A stretch of 33,621 bases of DNA from Lentzea aerocolonigenes (GTDB lineage Bacteria; Actinomycetota; Actinomycetes; Mycobacteriales; Pseudonocardiaceae). The position numbers and the translations under genes were made by a program. Position 1 is the first letter of the stretch. Each line of letters opens with the position of its first letter. Under the pieces are notes generated by a model. The model searched no databases. It was not told where the DNA came from and worked only from the letters and a program-made list of their open reading frames with translations. This document shows, one piece after another, positions 10,013-20,789 of the stretch. Where the stretch lies: NCBI RefSeq assembly GCF_000955955.1, contig NZ_JYJG01000277.1, positions 1 to 33,621 on the forward strand, written 5' to 3'.

Positions 10013-10162
10013 ATGACTCTTGCAGCGATCGTCCTCGTTCTGGCAGGTATCTCCGTCTGGCTCGACAAGCACCGCGACCGCACCGCCGGTCTGGCCGGCT
10101 CGTCCGACGTCACCGACCGCGACCGCATCCGCGTGCGCAACGAACTCCGGTCCATCACCTGA
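10013..10162 (+). CDS. Small single-pass membrane protein, 49 aa
   Basis: A short open frame encoding one hydrophobic helix (MTLAAIVLVLAGISVWL, residues 1-17) followed by a charged cytoplasmic tail (DKHRDRTAGLAGSSDVTDRDRIRVRNELRSIT). The topology, GC-rich third positions and a tail-to-tail 8-nt overlap with the citrate synthase stop suggest a real gene filling the gap, but I recognise no family. It is divergent from the GlxA regulator with 70 bp between starts. No strong ribosome site precedes the ATG. Confidence 0.45.
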   Translation: MTLAAIVLVLAGISVWLDKHRDRTAGLAGSSDVTDRDRIRVRNELRSIT

Positions 10163-11267
10163 CGATGTGAGGTTCCGGCCCCGTGTACCGGGCGACCGGG
10201 CGGATGATCTTCGTGTCCTCGGACTGTTCGAGCGCGTTGGCACACCACCCGATCACCCGGCTGCACGCGAACGTCGGCGTGAACATCTCGCGCGGGATCC
10301 CGCACAGCTCCATCACCACGCCCGCGTAGAACTCCACGTTCGCGTACAGCTGGCGGCCAGGCTTCAGCTCCTCCAGCAACTCGGTGACCCGGCGCTCCAC
10401 GGTGACCGCGAAGTCGGTCAGTTCGGTGGGGTGCTGTTGGGCGATCTCCTTGAGCAGACGTGCCCGCGGGTCCTCGGTCTTGTAGACGGCGTGACCGAAG
10501 CCCATGATCCGGTCGCCCTGCTCGATCCGTTCACGGACCCACGCGTCGATGTTGTCCGGCGACCCGATTAGGTCCAGCGCTTCCAGCGCCCGGTCCGGCG
10601 CGCCTCCGTGCAGAGGCCCCGAGAACGTCCCGATGGCCGCCGTCACGGCTGACACGACATCCGCACCCGCCGACGCGACCACGCGCGCGGTGAACGTCGA
10701 CGCGTTGAAGCCGTGGTCGATCGTGGCGATCAAGTACTGCTCGACTGCCCGGCTCGTCCATGTTGACGGCTCCAGTCCAGTCAACATGTACAACCAGTTC
10801 GCCGACGTTGAAAAATCAACCCTGGGGTTGACCGGATCAAGTCCGAGCTTGAGCCTGTGCAGTGCCGCCAGGATCGTCGGCGTCATCGCGCTGACCTTCA
10901 GCGCGTCCGCCTTCCTGCTGCTCATCGGCGCGTCCCACATCGGCTGGCTGGGCAGCATCGACAGCGCGGTCCTGAGCCCCGCCAATGCCGTGCAGCCTGA
11001 CCTGGCGATCGCCGGCAGCACCTCGCTGATGGTCTTCGGCAGGTCCCTGAGCTGCGCTGTTTGGGTCTTGAACAGCGCGGACTCGTCCTCGTCCGGCAAT
11101 CGGCCCTCGACGAAGAGGAACCAGACGTCCTCGAACGTCCGGGTCCTGGCCAGTTCGATCGCGTCGTGCTCGCGGTAGTGGTAGTAGCCCGCAGCCCCGT
11201 TCACGTCCCCGATCAGGGTCGTGGTGACGACGACGTCTTTAAGCCCTTTGGGTGCATCAATCAACAT
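10155..11267 (-). CDS. Citrate synthase / 2-methylcitrate synthase-like protein
   Basis: A 370-aa type I (short) citrate synthase-fold enzyme. The oxaloacetate/CoA-site histidines are kept in FSGPLHGGAPDRAL and GFGHAVYKTEDPRA, and HGFNASTFTARV and MFTPTFACSRVIGWCANALEQ are typical. The catalytic Asp position (NVDFYSG in classical enzymes) reads NVEFYAGVVMELCG, an Asp to Glu change. This may be a normal feature of this actinobacterial branch or may alter activity. It would condense acetyl-CoA or propionyl-CoA with oxaloacetate. The ATG at 11267 has GGAG about 10 nt upstream. Divergent from a second, HTH-bearing citrate synthase, with repeated TCAACAT motifs between and one pair inside this gene. 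Confidence 0.88.
   Translation of the reverse strand: MLIDAPKGLKDVVVTTTLIGDVNGAAGYYHYREHDAIELARTRTFEDVWFLFVEGRLPDEDESALFKTQTAQLRDLPKTISEVLPAIARSGCTALAGLRTALSMLPSQPMWDAPMSSRKADALKVSAMTPTILAALHRLKLGLDPVNPRVDFSTSANWLYMLTGLEPSTWTSRAVEQYLIATIDHGFNASTFTARVVASAGADVVSAVTAAIGTFSGPLHGGAPDRALEALDLIGSPDNIDAWVRERIEQGDRIMGFGHAVYKTEDPRARLLKEIAQQHPTELTDFAVTVERRVTELLEELKPGRQLYANVEFYAGVVMELCGIPREMFTPTFACSRVIGWCANALEQSEDTKIIRPVARYTGPEPHIVR
10759..10788. repeat. Intragenic inverted repeat matching the citrate-synthase operator motif
   Basis: CATGTTGAC (10759-10767) and GTCAACATG (10780-10788) are perfect 9-nt inverted arms inside the citrate synthase coding region. The 14-mer TCAACATGTACAAC at 10781-10794 is repeated exactly at 11261-11274, over the start of the same gene. 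The most economical reading is a second, intragenic operator. Confidence 0.5.
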
Positions 11268-11325
11268 GTACAACAGGCTCCGTCAACATGTCATGTACAG
11301 TCAATGTTGATGGAATCAATGTTGA
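11261..11325. promoter_or_regulatory. Cluster of TCAACAT operator motifs between divergent citrate synthases
   Basis: Within 65 bp there are two forward copies (TCAACATGT at 11261-11269 and 11283-11291) and two reverse copies (ATGTTGA at 11304-11310 and 11319-11325). TCAACA at 11283 and TGTTGA ending at 11310 form an inverted pair. The copies overlap the start codons of both genes. The N-terminal HTH of the rightward citrate synthase is the obvious candidate to bind here. Confidence 0.6.
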
Positions 11326-12431
11326 CGACGAATCAAGCTGCCCGCCGCCTGGGCGTCAAACCGGCGACTGTGTACGCCTATGTCAGTCGCGGCCTCCTGA
11401 CCAGCAAGAAGGTCAACCGGCAGAGCATGTTCGACGTCGCCGAGGTGGAGACCCTGGCGCAACGCACTGGTGCGCGCGGAGCAGTGGCGGCTGTGACCGA
11501 TCGCATCCGCACCCGCATCTCGCTCCTGGAGAACGACCGCCTCTACTTTCGCGGCAGGTCCGTCCCGGAGCTCTCGAGCACCAAGCGCTTCGAGGACGTG
11601 GCCCACTGGCTGTGGACCGAGATCGACTCGGTCGGCATGCAGTTCCCCGAGGGCCAGGAGATCTGGATGGCCCTCCCCGAGAGCGCCACGCTCACCGACC
11701 GCGTCCGGGTAGCCGTGGCCCTCGCCGGCGCGGGCGACCCGCTCCGCTTCGACCTCTCCCGCGCCGTCACGACGGCCAAGGCCCTCATCGCGGACGTGGT
11801 CGAGTCCCTGCCACTGCAGCAACGCCCGCAGGGCACCGACATCGCCGACCGCCTGTGGGCCCGCCTCTCCCCGGCGCCGGCACAGCCCGACCTGCTGAAC
11901 ACCGTGCTCGTCCTGCTGGCCGACCACGACCTGGCCATCTCGACCATGGCCGCCCGCGTGGCCGCCTCCGCCCGCGCCCACCCGTACGCCGTGGTGTCAG
12001 CGGGCCTCGGTGCGCTGGAAGGCCAGAAGCACGGCACCGCGAGCACCCTCGCCCACCGCTTCCTGCAGCAGGCGAAAGCCGACCCGATGGGCGCCATCGC
12101 CGAACACCTGCGCGCAGGGCAGGCGATCCCGGGCTTCGGCCACTACGTCTACCAGCGCTGCGACCCCCGAGCCGACCACCTGTTCGCCGTCCTGCGCAGC
12201 CACGGCGAACTGGTGGCGGACAAGGTGATCGCCGCCCAGCAGCAGACGTTCCCGAACGTCGACCTGGCTCTGGCCCAGCTCGGCGTGATGTTCGAGATGG
12301 CCCCCGACGCGGGTGAGGCGATCTTCGCGATCGCCCGCATCGTCGGCTGGATCGCGCACGCGATGGAGGAGTACGCCGAGCCGGGTCTGCGGTTCCGCGC
12401 GCTGGGTGTGTACATGGGCGACCGCCCGTAG
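11319..12431 (+). CDS. HTH-citrate synthase fusion protein
   Basis: A 370-aa protein made of an N-terminal MerR/excisionase-like helix-turn-helix (about 1-50: TTNQAARRLGVKPATVYAYVSRGLLTSKK) and a citrate synthase fold (about 60-370). The citrate synthase residues appear intact: His in GQKHGTAS, His in GFGHYVYQRCDPRAD and Asp in FPNVDLALAQLG, although GQKHGTAS departs from the usual GPLHGGA. It could be an enzyme that reports its own metabolite state to DNA, or a regulator using the fold as a sensor. Three in-frame ATGs (11304, 11310, 11319) overlap the operator copies; the last is taken because it abuts the HTH. Divergent from the plain citrate synthase, which it probably controls. HTH-bearing citrate synthases are known in actinobacteria. 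Confidence 0.82.
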   Translation: MLTTNQAARRLGVKPATVYAYVSRGLLTSKKVNRQSMFDVAEVETLAQRTGARGAVAAVTDRIRTRISLLENDRLYFRGRSVPELSSTKRFEDVAHWLWTEIDSVGMQFPEGQEIWMALPESATLTDRVRVAVALAGAGDPLRFDLSRAVTTAKALIADVVESLPLQQRPQGTDIADRLWARLSPAPAQPDLLNTVLVLLADHDLAISTMAARVAASARAHPYAVVSAGLGALEGQKHGTASTLAHRFLQQAKADPMGAIAEHLRAGQAIPGFGHYVYQRCDPRADHLFAVLRSHGELVADKVIAAQQQTFPNVDLALAQLGVMFEMAPDAGEAIFAIARIVGWIAHAMEEYAEPGLRFRALGVYMGDRP

Positions 12432-12498
12432 CGCGATCCCGCACATCTCGGCCATGTCGGCGGTGGCATGAACGCATCAGGAAGCGGACCATGGCAGC

Positions 12499-13596
12499 GT
12501 GAGATTGTCCGCTGTGGACAACCTGAAGGTGATCCTCGTGGCGTGGGTCATCGGCGGCCACGCGCTGCTGGGCTACGCCGCGATCGGGGGCTGGCCGTAC
12601 GACGAGGTCAACGAGGTCACGTTCCACCCCGGCGTGGAGACGGTGCTGGCCGCGCTGATCGGGCCGTCCGGGTTGTTCTTCATGGGCACGTTCTACTTCA
12701 TGGCCGGGATCTTCACGCCCGGCTCGATCGAGCGCAAAGGCGCCAGGAGGTTCATCGCCGAGCGGCTCGTGCGGCTTGGCACGCCGTGGGTGGTCACGGC
12801 GCTGGTCGTGTGGCCCACGTTCGTCTGGATCGCGTACAACGGTGCAGGCCGACCGGTCAGCTGGTGGCACGCGTTCACGCACCGCGACCCGTTCCTGGAC
12901 AGCGGTTCGCTGTGGTTCGTGGGCGTGCTGCTGATCTTCAGCATCGCGGTCGCCCTGGCGCCGCCCGTCAAGGAACGCACGATCACGCCGACGACGGTGC
13001 TGGGCATGACGATGCTCGTCGCGGGCACGACGTTCCTGACCAGGCTGCTGTTCCCGGCGAGGAGCGGGCAGGTCGGCGACCTGCACCTGTGGTGGTGGCC
13101 GCAGTGCCTCGGCATGTTCCTGCTCGGCGCGATCGGCGGCCGGAAGCTCGCGGAACGGGTGCCGGACGAGATCTATCGGATGTGCCGCAACGTCGTCATC
13201 GCGACGATCGTCGTTCTTCCCGTCGCGGCGGCGTTTCTGGGCGTGCTGGATCTGGCGGAGAACACCGGGCCGTTCCTCGGCGGCTGGACGTGGCAGGCAC
13301 TCGCACTCGCGCTGGTCGAAGGAATCCTGGTGGTGGCGGGCAGTTTGTGGCTGATCGGGCTGGCGCAACGAAGGTTGACCGGCCAGGGTCCCTTCACCGA
13401 GGGGCTGGCGCGGTCCGCCTACGTCGCGTTCGTCGTGCAGGGGCCGATCTTGCTGAGTCTTGCCACGGCGATGCGCCCGCTCGACCTGCCGGCTGAGATC
13501 AAAGCGCCGGTTGTCGGAGCCGGTGCGATCGCGGTGTCTTTCGCGATCGGCTGGTACGTCACTTCACGCCGAGGCGCTTCAGCACGCTCGTCGTGA
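12499..13596 (+). CDS. Acyltransferase 3 family integral membrane protein
   Basis: A 365-aa polytopic membrane protein with about ten hydrophobic helices. The N-terminal signature SAVDNLKVILVAWVIGGHALLGYAA carries the His of the acyltransferase-3 (PF01757) active site in helix 1, followed by GLFFMGTFYFMAGIFTP and the RRFIAERLVRLGTPWVV motif usual after helix 2. Such enzymes O-acylate sugars, lipids or secondary metabolites at the membrane; the substrate is unknown. The GTG at 12499 is chosen; a GTG at 12514 is equally near the conserved start. The last 38 nt overlap the 3' end of the convergent dxs gene, so its C-terminus ([10 protein letters not shown]) is read against the DXS C-terminus. 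Confidence 0.82.
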   Translation: MRLSAVDNLKVILVAWVIGGHALLGYAAIGGWPYDEVNEVTFHPGVETVLAALIGPSGLFFMGTFYFMAGIFTPGSIERKGARRFIAERLVRLGTPWVVTALVVWPTFVWIAYNGAGRPVSWWHAFTHRDPFLDSGSLWFVGVLLIFSIAVALAPPVKERTITPTTVLGMTMLVAGTTFLTRLLFPARSGQVGDLHLWWWPQCLGMFLLGAIGGRKLAERVPDEIYRMCRNVVIATIVVLPVAAAFLGVLDLAENTGPFLGGWTWQALALALVEGILVVAGSLWLIGLAQRRLTGQGPFTEGLARSAYVAFVVQGPILLSLATAMRPLDLPAEIKAPVVGAGAIAVSFAIGWYVTSRRGASARSS

Positions 13597-15265
13597 TGCC
13601 CGCCGCGTCCAGGCCGTGTGCACGCAGGATGCGTGCGCGCGAGTCGTGTGGCAGAAACCGCGGCGGCAGAGCGAAAGCAGCCACGTACGTCGACGACCCG
13701 GCCAGAGCTTGACCCAGTCGTGCGCCCAGAGCACCGGTCGACGTGGTGTCCTCGACGGCCAGGACGAGCTTGTGCCGGCCGCTGTACTTGACCAGGTGCG
13801 GGTCCAGGGGAGCGGTCCAGCGCGGGTCGACGACGCTCACCCGCACGTCATGTGACGCAAGCTCCTCGGCTGCTGCCAGACATGGACCGGCGAGAGGACC
13901 CACCGCGACGAGCAGCACCTCGGCGTCCGGAACCTCGCGCAGCACGTCGAAATGGCTCACCCGCCGCACCGCGGGCACGTCCGGGCCCACGGCGGCTTTC
14001 GGATAGCGCACGACGGTCGGGCCGTCGGACACGTCTACCGCCTCGCGCAGCAGTTCAGCCAGGGAGGCGGGATCGCGCGGAGCCGCCAAGCGCAGACCGG
14101 GCACGACGGGCAGCACGGACGCGTCCCACACGCCGTGGTGCGAGGCGCCGTCCGGGCCGGTGACGCCGGCCCGGTCCAGCACGAACGTCACCGGTAACCG
14201 GTGCAGCGCCACGTCCATCAGCAACTGGTCGAAGGCACGTGACAGGAAGGTCGCGTAGATGGCGACCACCGGGTGCAACCCGCCCATCGCCAGGCCGGCG
14301 GCGGACGTCACGGCGTGCTGCTCGGCGATCCCCACGTCGAAGACACGCGCCGGGAACCGAAGCGAGAACGGCCGCAGCCCCACCGGTTCCAGCATCGCGG
14401 CGGTCAGGCAGACGACGTCAGGACGCGCGGCACCGATCTCCACGATCTCGTCGGCGAACGCGTCGGTCCAGGTCCGGCCGCCGGGCGAACCGGTGGCGCC
14501 GACCGCGTGCATGCGATCGGACTCCTCGGTCTCCGCGGCCTCGTACCCCTTGCCCTTCACGGTCTTGCAGTGCACCACCACCGGCCGGCCGAGAGCCTTG
14601 GCCTCCCAAAGAGCGTTCTCGACGGCGTGCACGTCGTGACCGTCGACCTCGCCGATGTAGGCAAGACCCAGAGCCTCGAACAGGCCGCGAGCCCTGCCTG
14701 CCAGCAAGGAAGCCGCGAACCCACCGGCAGTCGGGTCGTAGGAGCGGCCGTTGTCGTTCAGCAGCACGACAACAGGACGAGACGCGCCGCCGATGTTGTT
14801 CAGCGCCTCCCAGCACATCCCGCCGGTCAGCGCGCCATCGCCCACGATGGCAACGACTCGGCGGTCGGTACCGGCCAGCTCGAACGCCTTGGCCAGACCG
14901 TCCGCATAGGACAGTGCGGTCGACGCGTGCGAGTTCTCGATCACGTCGTGCGCCGACTCGGCCGCGGACGGATAGCCGGACAGGCCACCAGCCTGCCGCA
15001 AGGAGTCGAACTCGGTGCAACGCCCGGTCAGCATCTTGTGCACGTACGACTGGTGCCCGGTGTCGAACAGCACCACGTCGACAGGAGAGGAGAACACCCG
15101 GTGCACGGCGATGGTCAGCTCGACGGCACCGAGGTTCGGGCCGAGATGCCCGCCGGTCCGGTGCACCTTGGAGATCAGGAACGACCGGATCTCGGAGGCC
15201 AGCGGACCCAGCGAAGCAGAAGGCAGCGCCCGGACGTCCGCGGGCGAGGTGATGTCAGCCAGCAC
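13559..15265 (-). CDS. dxs: 1-deoxy-D-xylulose-5-phosphate synthase (short form)
   Basis: Thiamine-diphosphate enzyme joining pyruvate and glyceraldehyde-3-phosphate, the first step of the MEP isoprenoid pathway. Features: [15 protein letters not shown] (His40), [29 protein letters not shown], the ThDP/Mg motif GDGALTGG through LLNDNGRSY (142-175), [13 protein letters not shown] with the catalytic Glu, and [15 protein letters not shown]. At 568 aa it is 50-70 residues shorter than housekeeping DXS; most of the loss is the loop between GGFAASL and RGLFEALG (about 182-196). All catalytic residues I can check are present. The GTG start lies inside the last codons of ispH (11-nt overlap), so the two are translationally coupled. 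As the last gene of the encapsulin-terpene operon it is probably a dedicated extra copy. Confidence 0.93.
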   Translation of the reverse strand: MLADITSPADVRALPSASLGPLASEIRSFLISKVHRTGGHLGPNLGAVELTIAVHRVFSSPVDVVLFDTGHQSYVHKMLTGRCTEFDSLRQAGGLSGYPSAAESAHDVIENSHASTALSYADGLAKAFELAGTDRRVVAIVGDGALTGGMCWEALNNIGGASRPVVVLLNDNGRSYDPTAGGFAASLLAGRARGLFEALGLAYIGEVDGHDVHAVENALWEAKALGRPVVVHCKTVKGKGYEAAETEESDRMHAVGATGSPGGRTWTDAFADEIVEIGAARPDVVCLTAAMLEPVGLRPFSLRFPARVFDVGIAEQHAVTSAAGLAMGGLHPVVAIYATFLSRAFDQLLMDVALHRLPVTFVLDRAGVTGPDGASHHGVWDASVLPVVPGLRLAAPRDPASLAELLREAVDVSDGPTVVRYPKAAVGPDVPAVRRVSHFDVLREVPDAEVLLVAVGPLAGPCLAAAEELASHDVRVSVVDPRWTAPLDPHLVKYSGRHKLVLAVEDTTSTGALGARLGQALAGSSTYVAAFALPPRFLPHDSRARILRAHGLDAAGITTSVLKRLGVK

Positions 15266-16196
15266 GACGCACCGCCAGCGGCAACGTGAAGGCGATGGTC
15301 TCGGTGGCGGTCGTGTGCGTGGAAACGGAAACCGGTCCCAAGGCCCGCAACGCCGACACCACCTCGTCCACCAGCTCGGGCGGAGCCGACGCACCCGCCG
15401 ACAGACCCACGGACCCGACCCCGGTCAGCCACGCCGGATCGATCTCCGAGGCGTCGTCGATCAGGTAGGCCGGAGTGCCGCCACGAGCCGCGAGCTCCAC
15501 CATCCGCACCGAGTTGGACGAGTTCTTCGAGCCCACCACCAGCACCAGGTCCGACTGCGCGGCCACGTCCCGGATCGCGATCTGCCGGTTCGTCGTCGCG
15601 TAACAGATGTCGTCGGAGCCGGGTCCGCGCAGCTGCGGGAACTTCCGCTGCAGCGCCTCGACCACCTCGGCCGTCTCGTCCACCGCCAACGTCGTCTGCG
15701 TCAGATACGAGACCGGTCCGGTGATGTCCAGCGCGAGGACGTCCTCGACCGTCTCCACCAGCACCATCTGGTCGGGCGCTTCTCCAAGCGTCCCTTCGAC
15801 TTCCTCATGTCCGGCGTGCCCGATCAACACGATCGTGTCCCCGCGCTCGGCGAACCGCCGGGCCTCGGAGTGCACCTTCGTCACGAGCGGACAGGTCGCG
15901 TCCAGCACGTCGAGCGACCGCGAAACCGCCTCGGCACGCACAGCTGGGGAGACGCCGTGCGCGGAGAACACCGCTGTAGCACCAAATGGCACCTCGGAGA
16001 GCTCCTCCACGAACACCGCGCCCCGAGCCTCCAACGAGCGCACGACGTGGACGTTGTGCACGATCTGCTTGCGCACGTAGACGGGGCCGCCGCGCTGGTC
16101 GAGAAGTCGTTCCACGATCTCGATGGCACGCTCGACCCCGGCGCAGAACGACCGGGGTGACGCGAGCAGCACCGAGCGCGGCGGGTGTTCCGTCAT
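15255..16196 (-). CDS. ispH: 4-hydroxy-3-methylbut-2-enyl diphosphate reductase (IspH/LytB)
   Basis: A 313-aa [4Fe-4S] enzyme that reduces HMBPP to IPP and DMAPP, the last MEP step. The three cluster cysteines are Cys18 ([12 protein letters not shown]), Cys102 ([12 protein letters not shown]) and Cys198 ([11 protein letters not shown]). Substrate residues are kept in [30 protein letters not shown] (catalytic Glu), TQTTL and SKNSSNS. Length is normal for the family. The ATG at 16196 has AAAGG about 9 nt upstream and lies 11 nt after the prenyltransferase stop. The dxs start is nested in its 3' end. Its place between prenyltransferase and dxs suggests it supplies C5 units specifically to the terpene system; a housekeeping ispH probably exists elsewhere. 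Confidence 0.95.
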   Translation of the reverse strand: MTEHPPRSVLLASPRSFCAGVERAIEIVERLLDQRGGPVYVRKQIVHNVHVVRSLEARGAVFVEELSEVPFGATAVFSAHGVSPAVRAEAVSRSLDVLDATCPLVTKVHSEARRFAERGDTIVLIGHAGHEEVEGTLGEAPDQMVLVETVEDVLALDITGPVSYLTQTTLAVDETAEVVEALQRKFPQLRGPGSDDICYATTNRQIAIRDVAAQSDLVLVVGSKNSSNSVRMVELAARGGTPAYLIDDASEIDPAWLTGVGSVGLSAGASAPPELVDEVVSALRALGPVSVSTHTTATETIAFTLPLAVRRAG

Positions 16197-16207
16197 CTGG
16201 TGACCTT

Positions 16208-17266
16208 TCAGTGGTCTCGGTGGGTGACCAGTTGAGCCAAGGTCCCCAGCTCCACGGCCGCACGTGCGGTGGGAGAGGCCTCGCCGAGATGGACCAGTGC
16301 CTGCGTGTGCAGCTCGTCGGCCTGCGTCTGGCTCCACGCCCGGCCACCGGCCAGATCGACCAGAGATGCCGCCCGCGCAAGCGTTTCCGCGTTCATCTCC
16401 TGCGTGCCGGAGTACAACGACGCCAGCTCGGCGGAACCGGGAATTCCAGCGGTCAGCGCGTGCACGACGGGCAGGGACTTCTTGCGGCTCATCAGGTCCG
16501 AGTGCGCGGCCTTGCCGGTGACCGCCGGGTCGCCCCAGATGCCGAGCAGGTCGTCCACGTGCTGGAACGCCAGGCCGAGCTCGGCACCGTAGCCGCGCAT
16601 GGCCTCGATCTGCTCGTCGGTGCCGTCACCGAACAATGCGCCCAAGGCCGTTGACGCGCCGAGCAGAGCGCCGGTCTTGCCACGCGCCATCCGCTCCACT
16701 TCGGACACCACGACGTCCGAGCGCGTCTCGAAGTCGAGATCGAACGCCTGACCGTCGAGCAACTCCACGGTGGCGTCGCCCAGCGTCCGGATCGCCTCCA
16801 GCGCACGCGGATGCCCGGACGCCGCGAGGACGTCCACCGCAAGCGCTTGCAACGCGTCGCCCGCCAGGATCGCCGCGTTCACGCCGAACACGGTCCAGGC
16901 CGTGGCCCGGTGCCGGCGGGTCGTGTCGCGGTCCATCACGTCGTCGTGCAGCAGCGAGAAGTTGTGGATGAGCTCCACCGCGACCGCCGCCGGGACGGCG
17001 GAAGCAGCGGACCCGCCCACAGCCTCGGCCGCCAGCAGCACCAGCGCGGGACGGATGGCCTTGCCGCCGTTCTCCAGCACCGGGTTGCCGTACTCGTCGC
17101 GCCACCCGTGGTGGTACTCGGCGATCGTGCGCATCGACGGCGGCAGCTGTTCGACGGCCTTGCGCAGAGCCGGGAGGACGAGCCCCCGGCTCCACGCCAG
17201 CACCTCGCCGGCGGGTCTGCCCGCCGCGAGAGGTTCGGTCACTTCGCCAAAGAATTCGGCTGTCAT
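16208..17266 (-). CDS. Polyprenyl diphosphate synthase (short-chain type, probably FPP or GGPP)
   Basis: A 352-aa trans-isoprenyl diphosphate synthase. The first Asp-rich motif is [10 protein letters not shown] (Asp108, Asp109, Asp112) and the second [12 protein letters not shown] (Asp238, Asp239); GGKAIRP (67-73) binds IPP. Phe103, five residues before the first Asp, is the position where an aromatic side chain limits chain length. A short product (C15 or C20) is therefore likely, and FPP is what a germacradienol-type cyclase needs. The ATG is 2 nt after the encapsulin 1 stop. In described family 2B encapsulin loci a prenyltransferase is a frequent neighbour and possible second cargo; here neither terminus carries the GLGT motif found on the cyclases, so it may stay outside the shell. 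Confidence 0.9.
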   Translation of the reverse strand: MTAEFFGEVTEPLAAGRPAGEVLAWSRGLVLPALRKAVEQLPPSMRTIAEYHHGWRDEYGNPVLENGGKAIRPALVLLAAEAVGGSAASAVPAAVAVELIHNFSLLHDDVMDRDTTRRHRATAWTVFGVNAAILAGDALQALAVDVLAASGHPRALEAIRTLGDATVELLDGQAFDLDFETRSDVVVSEVERMARGKTGALLGASTALGALFGDGTDEQIEAMRGYGAELGLAFQHVDDLLGIWGDPAVTGKAAHSDLMSRKKSLPVVHALTAGIPGSAELASLYSGTQEMNAETLARAASLVDLAGGRAWSQTQADELHTQALVHLGEASPTARAAVELGTLAQLVTHRDH

Positions 17267-17268
17267 GA

Positions 17269-18669
17269 CTAGAGACCGATCTCCACGTTCTCCAGCACGC
17301 CCAGCGCGTCCGGCACCAGCACCGCGGCCGAGTAGTACGTCGACACCAGGTACTTCAGCATCGCGTGCTCGTCGATGCCCATGAACCGCACGTTCAGGCC
17401 GGGCTCGTACTCGTCAGGGATGCCGGTCTGGCGCAGACCGACGACACCCTGCTTCTCCTCGCCCAGACGCATCGCGAGGATCGACGTCGTGCCGTTCTTG
17501 TTCACCGGGATCTTGTCGCACGGTGCGATCGGGATGCCGCGCCACGACTGCAGCGGCTTGCCCTCGACCTCGACCGTCGGCGCGTAGAGGCCGCGCGCCG
17601 ACAGCTGACGGCCGAACGCCGCGATCGCCTTGGGGTGCGCCAGGATCAGCTTCGTGTTGCGGCGCCGCGAGATCAGCTCGTCCATGTCGTCCGGCGTCGC
17701 CGGGCCGGACTGGGTGCTGACCCGCTGCTTGAGATCGGCGTTGGCGAGCAGGCCGAACTCCTTGTTGTTGATCAGCTCGAACTCCTGCCGCTCGCGCAGG
17801 GCCTCGATCGTCAGCCGCAACTGGTGCTCGACCTGGTCCATCGGCTGGCTGTAGAGGTCCGCCACGCGGGTGTGGACGCGCAGAATCGTCTGCGCCACCG
17901 AGAGTTCGTACTCGCGCGGCCGCAGCTCGTAGTCGACGAACGTGCTGGGCAGCCTCGGTTCGCCGTCGTGGCCCGACGAGATGTCGATCTCCGCCTCGCC
18001 GTGCTTGTTCGACGCGTTGGAAGGGTTCGCCAGCTGCTGCGCGATGTGCTCGCGCATCGGCGCGATCTGTCCGTTGAGCTGGTTGAACGTCGCCCGCGAC
18101 AGCACCACGGCCGTCGTCGGCGTCAACGCGCGCGCGGTGAAGCTCCACTCCTTCGCGGTGCCGGACAGCACCGGCTCGTCACCGATGTACTCGCCGTCCG
18201 CCATGGTGCCCAGCGCCACGTCGTCGCCGTACTCGCCGCGGCCGGTCTTGGTGACCTTGCCGTGCGCGATGACGATGATCTCGTCGACGGACTCGCCGCG
18301 CTGCGCGATCACCTCACCCGGCTGGTACTCGCGCTGCTCGAAGCGGTTCGCGACGGCGGTCAGCGCCTCCTCGTCCTCGAACCCGCGCAACAGCACGAAC
18401 TCCGCGAGCTCCTGCGGCACGATCCGCACCTCGGAACCCACCGCGGTGAACGTGACCCGGCCGTCGCCGATCGCGAACGTGAGGCGCCGGTTGACCCGGA
18501 ACGCGCCACCCTTGGCCTCGACCCACGGCAGCATTCGCAGCAGCCAGCGGGGCGAGATCCCCTGCATCTGCGGTGCGGACTTGGTGGTCGTCGCGAGGTT
18601 GCGCGCAGCGGCCCGCGACAGGCTCATCTGCTGGTCCTCGACCCCAAGGCCCGGATCGGTAACAGTCAC
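17269..18669 (-). CDS. Family 2B encapsulin shell protein 1 (cNMP-binding-like insertion)
   Basis: A 466-aa HK97-fold shell protein of family 2B. Layout: N-arm and first fold segment (about 1-85, with [12 protein letters not shown] and [13 protein letters not shown]), an inserted cyclic-nucleotide-binding-like domain (about 86-212), a linker containing [18 protein letters not shown], then the long helix and A/P domains ([29 protein letters not shown] onward). It ends [22 protein letters not shown]. The phosphate-binding cassette keeps the Gly-Glu of GEYIGDEP, but the canonical Arg is replaced by EWSFTA (Trp175), so cAMP binding is doubtful. Such genes are often misannotated as Crp/Fnr regulators; no HTH is present. 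The GTG at 18669 gives VTVTD, matching shell 2. It is 19 nt downstream of the cyclase C-half and clearly paralogous to shell 2. Confidence 0.93.
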   Translation of the reverse strand: MTVTDPGLGVEDQQMSLSRAAARNLATTTKSAPQMQGISPRWLLRMLPWVEAKGGAFRVNRRLTFAIGDGRVTFTAVGSEVRIVPQELAEFVLLRGFEDEEALTAVANRFEQREYQPGEVIAQRGESVDEIIVIAHGKVTKTGRGEYGDDVALGTMADGEYIGDEPVLSGTAKEWSFTARALTPTTAVVLSRATFNQLNGQIAPMREHIAQQLANPSNASNKHGEAEIDISSGHDGEPRLPSTFVDYELRPREYELSVAQTILRVHTRVADLYSQPMDQVEHQLRLTIEALRERQEFELINNKEFGLLANADLKQRVSTQSGPATPDDMDELISRRRNTKLILAHPKAIAAFGRQLSARGLYAPTVEVEGKPLQSWRGIPIAPCDKIPVNKNGTTSILAMRLGEEKQGVVGLRQTGIPDEYEPGLNVRFMGIDEHAMLKYLVSTYYSAAVLVPDALGVLENVEIGL

Positions 18670-18688
18670 TGCGAATCCAATCTATCGA

Positions 18689-20789
<2,101 letters not shown>

